A DNA stretch of 53,394 bases, from NCBI GenBank assembly GCA_964384025.1, contig CAYLJJ010000039.1, forward strand, positions 1 to 53,394, in the 5' to 3' direction. The notes under the pieces are model-generated. The model was given only the letters and a program-made list of their open reading frames with translations. It was not told the origin of the DNA and searched no databases. The position numbers and the translations under genes are program-made. This DNA is from CAYLJJ01 sp964384025. Lineage in GTDB: Bacteria > Myxococcota_A > Bradymonadia > UBA7976 > UBA1532. Shown piece by piece: positions 1 to 6,641 of this stretch (the stretch's first letter is position 1; every line of letters begins with the position of its first letter).

Positions 1-219
1 GGCAACCTCTCCCATCTCCTTCACCAAGCCCCTTTTTGACCTACCTCTCCCATGGTGGATGGGCACCCCAGGGAAGAAGTCGATACGGCTCGAAGAGATG
101 TTGAGAAGAAATCAAAGGAGATAGAGAGCTCGAAGGCATCCCCTCAAGCTCGACTCAAAGCAAGAGGGCCAGAAAGCCCTTATTCGGTCGTCATGAAGGC
201 GGCGAAAACCGCTCAGGAG

Positions 220-255
220 GTGGGGCCAAAATTCGGGATCAAGTGGGGCCAAAAT
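220..255. repeat. Twin 13-bp direct repeat, possible IS end
   Basis: GTGGGGCCAAAAT occurs at 220-232 and again at 243-255, exactly 23 bp apart. Closely spaced short direct repeats at an element end are typical of IS21-family termini, so this may be the relic of one end of such an element. No istA or istB gene is visible here. The surrounding 1-287 bp holds no gene I can support; an open frame at 52-276 looks like chance. Confidence 0.3.
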
Positions 256-309
256 AAGTTGTCATTCCTACCTTAGAATGAATCGATGGTGATGAAGATG
301 TAGTGATCT

Positions 310-1020
310 TTAGATTCTTCTCAGTTTAGCGTTATAATCATGAATGAAATTCCATATGGAGCCGATATAATTTTTAAGTTTCTTTAAAAATGACAAGGTC
401 TTACGAACAAACCGCGATATCCTTTGCCGAAGCGTACAGTTCAATATCTCAATATGATTTATCAATCCATTTCCCTTGTTTGCAGCTCTATCTCTTTTGA
501 ATGGAAAAACTTTGGCGTATGTCTCCCAGAAATTCGTGTAACAGATAGCACATTATCGGTATACTGGTGGCAATGATTCCCATAGTCCCCTTACTCCATC
601 CCCACCGCGATTTCCTGCGTTGAACCCTACGATTTTCCTGGTTTTTACGCCTATAGTCAGCCTTATCCATACCTTGTTTTTCCTGTCCCCAACAAACGAC
701 CGCATTTTATCACACTCAATCACTGTTTTGCCCGCATACTTCTGCAATACGTGGAATTTTCTGGGGATTCTACCAAATTTATCGTTTACATAAGTTTGTA
801 TTGTTCTTTTCGAAACCTTAATAACTCGGAATATCCCCGCAAGCAAGATTCTCTCAAGTAGAAGCCTATCTATTAAACCCGTCTGATCTTTCGTCAAAGA
901 CCTGTTGCTCGGATTTTCAACAAATTGCCTCCCACAACGATCACATTTGTATTTTTGCTTGCCATTGTGGATAGAGCCATTCTTTACAATATTGTTAGAC
1001 TCGCACTTCGGGCAATTCAT
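310..1020 (-). pseudogene. IS1-family transposase, broken by an internal stop
   Basis: The reading frame starts at ATG 1020 with the IS1 InsA-type zinc finger (MNCPKC, then CDRCGRQF) and continues into the InsB-type catalytic part (VIECDKMRSFVG, then WESLPPVYR). An in-frame TAA at 553-555 follows PVYR. Beyond it the same frame stays open and recognisable (CAICYTNFW, NHIEILNCTLRQR, IHDYNAKLRRI) to a TAA at 310-312. Without the stop it would be about 236 residues, normal for single-frame IS1 relatives. The second catalytic Asp, usually YTDFW in this subgroup, is Asn here, and ECDEMW has become ECDKMR. The stop plus these substitutions make it very unlikely to be active. Confidence 0.8.
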
Positions 1021-1036
1021 CAGAACCGCTTGTTCC

Positions 1037-1054
1037 AATCTGAAATTTCAGATT
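1037..1054. repeat. 18-bp perfect palindrome upstream of the IS1 transposase
   Basis: AATCTGAAATTTCAGATT is fully self-complementary and lies 17 bp before the likely ATG of the IS1 transposase relic. It may be a regulator site of the element or part of its end structure. No function is demonstrated. Confidence 0.5.
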
Positions 1055-1186
1055 GAGTAAACCTATTACATACAGACCAGTAGTTGGCCAAAAGCATTGA
1101 ATTTAATTCAGCTTTGAAACCACTGCATCTTCATGACCACCAAATTAGATACATGTTTAGCCTATTTTATTTCTTAGAATATAACA

Positions 1187-2185
1187 TCATCGTCTATGAT
1201 ACCTCCGTGACCTTTCAAATAGCCTACGATCTTCTTCTTCAAATACAATTTCATTTGCTGCTTCAAAAAACAGATAATCTTTATCATAATAAAAGACTCT
1301 TTTGGGGTATAATAAAGATATTTTTTTAGATGCTTTTATTTCCTTAATCCTTCCAAATAGAATATTCATATTCATGAATTTTTCAGGTTGAAAATCTAAA
1401 TTTAAAATTTTACTGTATTTTTGGTTAAATAAAACTTCAATTAGTGCAATATACAAACGTTTTTTGCCTTTAGACTCTATGATCGCTTTATCATTATTCA
1501 ATGATTCTATTTTACTGTAAATCAGGTCTAATATTGCCTTATTAGAGTGGGACATCCTAATTAATTCTGTTTGAGCATATTTTTTCATTATTATATGGCG
1601 ATTTGATCTGATCAAATCGAATAAAAATTCAGATTTCTGAAAAAAACTCATTGGTTCCAATTCTATTTCGGCTGTAATTATGCTAAAAATTTTAAGGTTT
1701 GAAATATTAATCTCATTTATCTTGAAACCTTCTTTTATTATCGAATATAATTTCATAGGATCATGCTGATTGTTATAAGTCATTGTTGAATATGATATTA
1801 TTCCATAATAACCATTCTCTGAAATATAACTCATTATGGATTTCATACTTAGTAAATGATTTTGATTGATCAAAATCAATAGTTCATTTAGTGATTTATT
1901 GACGGGATTTGTCAGATTAGAGCGACTAAATTCATGGTATCCGCGGACTTCACCTGAAAAAGTATTTCTCAAAGCAAATTTTAAGTATAAAAATTTAGCA
2001 AAAGTTACTTCACCAACTACATCAAGTTTATCATAGCCTAGAACCATATGCTTTGCCCTGTAGGCAAGCATTACAGACCTGTCTGTTGTAGATCTAGGAA
2101 ATCTTCTGTTCTTAGCGAACGCACTACTAACCAATAAGAGTATTAAACACATATTTACTACAATATCACCTTTATTTAAATTCAT
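1187..2185 (-). CDS. AT-rich exported protein of unknown function
   Basis: A 332-residue protein with an apparent signal peptide: a short basic start, then a hydrophobic stretch (VVNMCLILLLVSSAFA), with cleavage plausible near residue 24. The rest is rich in Ile, Asn, Lys and Ser, appears mostly helical, and has a basic tail. I recognise no family. Its ATG overlaps the stop of the 2185-2589 gene by one base (TAATG), so the two are probably translated together. Base composition is very AT-rich compared with the GC-rich bulk of the window. With the flanking insertion-sequence relics this points to horizontal acquisition. Confidence 0.6.
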   Translation of the reverse strand: MNLNKGDIVVNMCLILLLVSSAFAKNRRFPRSTTDRSVMLAYRAKHMVLGYDKLDVVGEVTFAKFLYLKFALRNTFSGEVRGYHEFSRSNLTNPVNKSLNELLILINQNHLLSMKSIMSYISENGYYGIISYSTMTYNNQHDPMKLYSIIKEGFKINEINISNLKIFSIITAEIELEPMSFFQKSEFLFDLIRSNRHIIMKKYAQTELIRMSHSNKAILDLIYSKIESLNNDKAIIESKGKKRLYIALIEVLFNQKYSKILNLDFQPEKFMNMNILFGRIKEIKASKKISLLYPKRVFYYDKDYLFFEAANEIVFEEEDRRLFERSRRYHRR

Positions 2186-2589
2186 TAATCATCTCCTTTT
2201 CCTATTGTTTTATGTTGTAACCCTGGTGATGACCAGTCTTGTAATACAATATGATCTATGTCAAAGTCTTGAAATAAATATGCGGACTTACAAAAAGCAT
2301 GGACTTCTGATTCATGGCAACGATATCTATCGTATAGTGTCGAATCTTCTGGGTCTCTATATGGACAATGTGCTAAATTCTCAAATTCTGGAGAATAATA
2401 ACCCATTGAACCATTTGATATGTGAGCTCTTTCCTCTATAAAAGTAGATTCATCGCTCAAGATTAATACACGATCTATTTCATAATGATCATTGATATTT
2501 GCCATGTCATCATGATCGAAATCCTGGTCTTCATATTCAAATACGATATCATCGGAATCGCCATCCATATTAAGATCAAATGGGTGCAT
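2185..2589 (-). CDS. Small acidic protein of unknown function
   Basis: A 134-residue acidic protein, rich in Asp, Glu, His and Tyr, with no signal peptide or membrane segment and no recognised motif. It is AT-rich like the gene after it, which it overlaps by one base, so the two form a small cassette. The assigned ATG lies inside a 19-bp sequence that is repeated at 3091-3109. GGAG sits directly against that ATG, which is too close for a good ribosome-binding site, so the true start may be the Met at residue 8 or may have been altered by rearrangement. Confidence 0.45.
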   Translation of the reverse strand: MHPFDLNMDGDSDDIVFEYEDQDFDHDDMANINDHYEIDRVLILSDESTFIEERAHISNGSMGYYSPEFENLAHCPYRDPEDSTLYDRYRCHESEVHAFCKSAYLFQDFDIDHIVLQDWSSPGLQHKTIGKGDD

Positions 2590-3109
2590 CTCCGCAATGG
2601 CGTAGATAGCTAGACAGCCAACCTCATGGACTTGAGACGGCCTCTATCTTCATCGATCTGAAACTCCGAGCGGAAAGAAGGAGCAAGGACTCCCCAAGCG
2701 ATATCCAAACGACTCGACTGCATTAGGGAGCGCAGCAACAGGACTGCTTGCCCCCTGAGTACCGCCAAGACATACCTGAGCATTTCATGCGCTGAGAGAC
2801 GAGAGTCTTACAAGCCGCCTCCTGTAAACCACTGCCTACCGCTCGTCCTCTCCTTCTCAACTCTGCATAGTTCATCTTGTCCAGATATCTGTTCACATAG
2901 TTGAACTCCTTGAGGATCGCAGCCTTCTTGCTGCCCTTGGCTTTTTCTGCACGATATTTAAGAGCCTGCCTTACTTTACGGGCCCCTTTGGGATCCTCCA
3001 AGAGAACTCTGCTCCAGTGCCTCATGTCATACTCAGCTTGCTCTTTGTTAGAGCCTGCATGGAGTCGTAGAGCCTCGTTGATATGAGAGAGGGTGCGTCT
3101 CCGCAATGG
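2582..3109. repeat. 19-bp direct repeat bracketing the transposase fragment
   Basis: GGGTGCRTCTCCGCAATGG occurs at 2582-2600 (R=A) and at 3091-3109 (R=G), 18 of 19 bases identical and in the same orientation, 509 bp apart. The second copy lies inside the transposase fragment and the first at the start of the adjacent small gene. This suggests a recombination or duplication event joined these pieces. Confidence 0.6.
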
Positions 3110-3136
3110 TGGAGTTAGCCGGGGCTCTTTGCGCAC
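2610..3136 (-). pseudogene. ISKra4-like transposase C-terminal fragment, frameshifted
   Basis: The visible 137-residue frame carries a transposase C-terminal signature: AVGSGLQEAACKTLV, then QRMKCSGMSWRYSGG. This resembles the IGSGVVEAACK...QRMK..G.RW block of ISKra4-type transposases. Near 2750, at a run of five Gs, the frame breaks into KQSCCCAP and stops. A one-base shift restores a good continuation (GQAVLLLRSLMQSSRLDIAW and beyond) to a TAG at 2610-2612. The N-terminal two-thirds of a normal transposase is missing, and the upstream side abuts a group II intron relic. It is both truncated and frameshifted. Family assignment rests on the motif alone. Confidence 0.65.
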
Positions 3137-3175
3137 TGGAGGTTGTTGGGGATCAGGCCTTCGGCTGGATGATGG

Positions 3176-3252
3176 GAGCCGTATGAGTTGAGAGGCTCAC
3201 GTACGGTTCTGCGAGCGCCTGGAGGTGAAATCCCTCCAGGCGACTCTCCGAC
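3176..3252 (+). ncRNA. Group II intron 3' end (domains V and VI), remnant
   Basis: Positions 3176-3209 match the 34-nt domain V of bacterial group II introns: GAGCCGTATGAG on the left arm, a GAGA tetraloop, and CTCACGTACGGTTC on the right arm, including the conserved bulge. A second hairpin follows at 3216-3242, with a perfect 10-bp stem (CGCCTGGAGG with CCTCCAGGCG) around a 7-nt loop, as expected for domain VI. An A at 3243 is a plausible branch point, which would place the 3' splice end near 3252. No reverse transcriptase or 5' domains are present upstream, where a transposase fragment lies instead. This is therefore a relic that cannot splice by itself. Confidence 0.75.
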
Positions 3253-3297
3253 CCTTGGTGACAGCAGATATCCCTACAGTGGCGATGATGATCTTGC

Positions 3298-4092
3298 TCA
3301 TCTTCTCTCCAGTCGATATTGCCCCAATCCATATGGGGTCCAGCGCCCTGCGCCCAGGGCCTCTCCGATGATCAAAGTGTTCAGCTGAGCCTCTGAAGGG
3401 GGATCATACTCGACCCAGCCCTCCCAACCGCTCAACGGATGACGAGAGCCCCCCCTCCCTCGGCGAGGAAGCTGGGACCAGTAGACTTGATGCGCGCTGA
3501 TGGAGAGATCCCCCCCTGCGCCCTCTGATAAAGCGACAGAGAGCGGACGCTGATACTGCTTGAGCAGCTTCTCACAGCGATCATTGACGCTCTTGAGGAG
3601 CTGAGCGCCCGCCTCAGGGCCCGCCAGCCCCTTGCGGCCTCGACGCAGGGCCACAGGGCTCTGGGTCCTGAGCCGCAGCCTCTGCCCCCTCAGGGCTTGC
3701 GCCCGCGCCCCCAATTCCTCCGCTAGCTCTTCGGGGCCCTTGAGTTGCTTCAGCTTCGCCCTAAAGCGGCTGCGGCGCCCTCGCCCCAGCCAGCGATGCT
3801 CTCCGATCTGCTCAAGGGCCAAGGTCAGGAAGTCCAGGGCATCATCAAGCCCTGGGAAGAAGCGGATCCCAAACTCCAGGTGGCTGGGCAGCTCCACCCA
3901 GCCCGCCCCAGGCCAGCGGGGAGCGCTGATGGTGAAGGGGGCAGGGAGGTGCTCCTGGGCAGGCCAGAAGCCCAGGCGCTGTAAGCCCTGTTTGAGAATC
4001 CCCCTCAGCTCTGAGCCAGGATAGACCGGCAGCCGGATGGGAGACTCCAGTTCAAGGCGCACCCAGATGAAGTCGGCGCTGGGGATGTTCAC
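3298..4092 (-). CDS. cas6: Cas6-like CRISPR RNA-processing endoribonuclease (orphan)
   Basis: A 264-residue protein from a GTG start, within the usual Cas6 size range. It shows the expected order: an N-terminal beta-rich half with PGSELRGILKQGL and PAPFTISAP, a central EHRWLGRGRRSRFR segment matching the 'GLGRGR' region, then a second half ending in GEALGAGRWTPYGLGQYRLE. That end is the glycine-rich loop characteristic of Cas6 C-terminal (RAMP) domains. Such enzymes cut precursor CRISPR RNA within repeats. No cas1, cas2, effector gene or array is visible nearby, so this is an orphan, perhaps the last intact piece of a lost locus. The start overlaps (GTGA) the stop of a very short upstream frame. 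The catalytic residue cannot be assigned from sequence alone because it varies in the family. Confidence 0.7.
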   Translation of the reverse strand: MNIPSADFIWVRLELESPIRLPVYPGSELRGILKQGLQRLGFWPAQEHLPAPFTISAPRWPGAGWVELPSHLEFGIRFFPGLDDALDFLTLALEQIGEHRWLGRGRRSRFRAKLKQLKGPEELAEELGARAQALRGQRLRLRTQSPVALRRGRKGLAGPEAGAQLLKSVNDRCEKLLKQYQRPLSVALSEGAGGDLSISAHQVYWSQLPRRGRGGSRHPLSGWEGWVEYDPPSEAQLNTLIIGEALGAGRWTPYGLGQYRLERR

Positions 4093-4137
4093 CCTGAGAG
4101 TCCCTCCTCTAAAATCTCGATCAACGCCATAAGCCCT

Positions 4138-4310
4138 TCAGGATCCATCCCACCTCCCTTCTGCCTCAGGCCCTCCTCCCTCCCGCTTCAGGAGCGAGAT
4201 GGCCTCCGGAATGAGCGCCCCCTCCTCAAGCAGCTCTATAGGTCTGGCGCCTCGATGCTCAGGGCCTCGTAGAGCGGCTCAGCTTCCCAGGATGTAGGAT
4301 CTCAAACCAA
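4138..4310 (-). pseudogene. Decayed coding remnant upstream of cas6
   Basis: Protein-like sequence is split over two minus-strand frames. One reads AEPLYEALSIEAPDL before a stop near 4210. The other reads IELLEEGALIPEAISLLKRE and ends at a TGA at 4138-4140. Joined by a frameshift they make a plausible C-terminal stretch of an unidentified protein. Between 4311 and 4530 I see nothing more that I can support. Confidence 0.25.
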
Positions 4311-4530
4311 CACTTGAGGAATCAAAGGTCACAGAGGAGGGATCAAAGACTCGCCAGACCACCATAATCCTCCTCTTCTTGCTTCAAGCGACCACAGCCC
4401 GCGCTGGTCTTGCCCCAATGCCTTCTCTGGAGATAGGGATTTCAAGCGACCCCAGAAAGTATGTGTGCGCTTGATGTTCCAAAATCTCTCAGTTGTTAGC
4501 ATCAAAAAATAGACCTCCTCCCTCCCCACG

Positions 4531-4716
4531 TCGAGCAAAATTTTTCGCAACTCTGGCCACTGTTCAAAATGCTCAGGTGCCAGAAGACCCAATCGAGCAA
4601 AATTTTTCGCAACTCTGGCCACTGTTCAAAATGCTCAGGTGCCAGAAGACCCAATCGAGCAAAATTTTTCGCAACTCTGGCCACTGTTCAAAATGCTCAG
4701 GTGTCAGAAGACCCAA
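4531..4716. repeat. Three tandem copies of a 62-bp unit
   Basis: Copies lie at 4531-4592, 4593-4654 and 4655-4716, followed by a 5-base start of a fourth (TCGAG). Copies 1 and 2 are identical, and copy 3 differs by one base (C to T at 4704). The unit length is not a multiple of three, so it is not a protein repeat. Each unit holds a short inverted repeat, TCTGGC with GCCAGA, separated by about 21 nt. It is not a normal CRISPR array because nothing in the unit varies like a spacer. Confidence 0.9.
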
Positions 4717-5049
4717 TCGAGTTGATCGCACGGACATCGATGAGTTGGTCAACCGCTCCCTTATCCTCTTTTTCATCCAACACATGAACGCTCGTGGAGC
4801 GAAGAGGAGAGGGTGCTCTGGCTCAGGCTAATATCAAAGTCACCGATATCCCCCTTGCCCTGATCTACCTAATATAAGGAAGCTCAAAGCCTCGCCAGAG
4901 GGCCTGGAGCGTGAACCCATCTACCGTTTGAATACGGCCTGGGTGCCTGAGATGCGATGGCTCCAAGGAGCCTGAGGTTTGAGTTTCTCTCAGCCTGGAC
5001 GCCATAATCCCCAAGTTTAACGTCCAAGCGTCCTACCGGAGGGATCCAG
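4717..5049. other. Intergenic stretch without a recognisable gene
   Basis: About 330 bp between the 62-bp tandem repeat and the Cys-rich protein gene. I see no convincing reading frame, RNA gene or terminator. GGAGG at about 5039-5043 is the ribosome-binding site of the next gene. Confidence 0.5.
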
Positions 5050-6486
5050 ATGCGTCTTCTCTTGAGCCTCGCGCTCCTCTTACCTGCCGCCGCCCAGGCC
5101 CAGTCAGCCTGCGCCCAAGACAGCGACTGCCCCGAAGGCAGCCAGTGTATGGAGGGAATCTGTGTCGGCACCGGCATAGAGACCCCCGATGACTGCATCG
5201 CAGACAGCGACTGCCCCGAAGACAGCCAGTGTATGGAGGGGATCTGCGTTGGCACCGGCATAGAGACTCCCGATGACTGCGTCGCAGACAGCGACTGCGA
5301 TGAGGGGGAGATCTGTGTGGAGGGTCTCTGCTTCTTCAGCGGGGAAGAGATAGAGGTCTGTGAGGCTGACGATGATTGTCCCGTGGGTGCCTTCTGTGAG
5401 GATGGCTTCTGCAGCTTTCATGGGGAGCCCATGGGCTGCCGAGAGGATTCAGAGTGCCCTCCTGATATGGAGTGCGTTGAGGGTCTCTGTCTCTTCGAGG
5501 AGAACTATGAATGCCAAGATGACAGCGCCTGCGCTGAAGGGGAGATCTGCGTCTGGGGTGGCTGTGTTCCCATGGATCAGGGCTTCTGCCATGCGGACTC
5601 TGATTGTCCCCAGGGCGATGTCTGCCTGGGTTGCTACTGCGAGCCCGTGGAGGGGACCTGCACCAGCGACGCCGACTGCGGCGAATTTGAGCGCTGTGAG
5701 ATGGATCACTATGGACCGGCTATGCCCGGCGACTCTGCAGGGATGGGGGGGCAGTGCAGCTGGGAGCGGGGCTGGTGCCTCTTTGATCCCAGCGATGTAG
5801 AGCCCAACCCGGCCTGTGATGGCTTCTGCTCGGTGATGATGAGCTGCTCTGAGAGCGACTCTGAGGGAGAGAGCGGGGGGGTAGGGGAAGACAGCGCCTC
5901 CGCTCAGGCTGGGGGAGAGAACGCGGGGGCTCAGAAGGATGATGATGATGAGTATGAAGAGGAGGAGCATGAGCATGAGGATGAGATGGAGGAGTGTGTT
6001 GATTTCTGTAGCTATATGCTCCTCCATGAGGAGGCTGAGGCCCCCTTCCTAGAGCTGCTGAGCTGCGTCGAGGCTCATGAAGATGGGAGCTGTGATGATC
6101 TCTATGAAGCTTGTGAGGAGCAGGCAGAGGATGTGGCGGTGGCTGTAGATGATGTGGCCGTGGATGTTGAGGCGAGGCCTCCCCCTCAAGGAGGCGGCGA
6201 TCCTGAGGAGGCAGGGAACAATCGGGAGACCTTGGGGGATGACCTCCGCGAAGCCTTCAGCGGTGACGCCACCGGAGAGATCCCCCTAGATCCTGACTAC
6301 ACCCCAGACGCTGGGCACTCTGAGGCCCCTGATCTGTCCGGAGGTGTGGACGCCGGGGTCTCTGCTCAAGAGCCCGACGGAGAGAGCGATGAGGCCAGCG
6401 GCTGCTCCAGCTTGGGCGGGGGGCATCCCTTCAGCCTCCTCCTCTTCCTGCCCCTCTTGGCCTTCCTGAGGCGCCGAGAGCCCTAA
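5050..6486 (+). CDS. Secreted Cys-rich repeat protein with MYXO-CTERM-like tail
   Basis: A 478-residue protein with a signal peptide (LLLSLALLLPAAAQA) preceded by GGAGG. Residues about 20-240 hold some nine short modules of the form C-x-x-D-x-D-C-P-x-G-x-x-C-x-x-G-x-C, a pattern common in exported myxobacterial proteins. The first two inter-module units are nearly identical 28-residue (84-bp) repeats. A middle acidic part is rich in Asp and Glu with paired cysteines. The C-terminus has GCSSLGGG, a hydrophobic segment and a basic end (RRRE), which is the layout of a MYXO-CTERM-type sorting tail that anchors proteins to the cell surface. Function is probably a surface or adhesion role, but this is not shown by the sequence. 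Confidence 0.75.
   Translation: MRLLLSLALLLPAAAQAQSACAQDSDCPEGSQCMEGICVGTGIETPDDCIADSDCPEDSQCMEGICVGTGIETPDDCVADSDCDEGEICVEGLCFFSGEEIEVCEADDDCPVGAFCEDGFCSFHGEPMGCREDSECPPDMECVEGLCLFEENYECQDDSACAEGEICVWGGCVPMDQGFCHADSDCPQGDVCLGCYCEPVEGTCTSDADCGEFERCEMDHYGPAMPGDSAGMGGQCSWERGWCLFDPSDVEPNPACDGFCSVMMSCSESDSEGESGGVGEDSASAQAGGENAGAQKDDDDEYEEEEHEHEDEMEECVDFCSYMLLHEEAEAPFLELLSCVEAHEDGSCDDLYEACEEQAEDVAVAVDDVAVDVEARPPPQGGGDPEEAGNNRETLGDDLREAFSGDATGEIPLDPDYTPDAGHSEAPDLSGGVDAGVSAQEPDGESDEASGCSSLGGGHPFSLLLFLPLLAFLRRREP
5119..5286 (+). repeat. Two near-identical 84-bp in-frame repeats
   Basis: The unit starting GACAGCGACTGC occurs at 5119 and 5203, and a more divergent copy starts at 5287. The period is exactly 84 bp, or 28 codons, inside the Cys-rich protein. 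The high DNA identity of the first two units suggests recent duplication. Confidence 0.8.
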
Positions 6487-6613
6487 GGACCTCAGCCAAA
6501 GAGTGCTTCTTCGCCTATTTGAGAGAGGCACTGCAAAGACTCCAACTCCTGGAGCCAGAAGAGCAGCTCAAAGAAGGCCCTAGATGTTCAAGCCTCAAGG
6601 GGGCATCCTGCTG

Positions 6614-6619
6614 TATAAA
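6614..6619 (+). promoter_or_regulatory. Possible -10 element before the ATPase gene
   Basis: TATAAA lies 22 bp before the ATG at 6642, preceded by TG. There is no good -35 box at the usual distance, so this is a weak candidate for a promoter that would drive the ATPase-PglZ pair separately from the gene upstream. Confidence 0.25.
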
Positions 6620-6641
6620 GAGGCTTCGGTAGGAAGGGTCG

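Larger units (their letters stand above)
288..1078 (-). mobile_element. Degenerate IS1-family insertion sequence
   Basis: The segment around the broken IS1-type transposase is about 790 bp, close to the usual IS1 size near 770 bp. The limits are an inference: GGTGATGAAGATGTAG at 288 and GGTCTGTATGTAATAG read from 1078 on the other strand share about half their bases and both begin GGT, so they could be decayed terminal inverted repeats. No matching target-site duplication is visible. The interior is much more AT-rich than the rest of the window. Confidence 0.4.

Noticed and set aside
52..276. A 74-codon gene at the left end
   Set aside because: No family likeness or ribosome-binding site; its 3' part overlaps the twin 13-bp repeats, so it is probably chance.
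3176..4092. A reverse-transcriptase-linked CRISPR adaptation module
   Set aside because: Only intron RNA domains V and VI are present; there is no reverse transcriptase or cas1.
4531..4716. CRISPR array next to cas6
   Set aside because: All parts of the 62-bp unit are identical between copies, so there are no distinct spacers; a tandem duplication explains it better.
5449..6027. A 192-codon minus-strand frame in the Cys-rich gene
   Set aside because: It is the shadow of repeat-coding DNA, and the plus strand has a signal peptide and ordered Cys modules.
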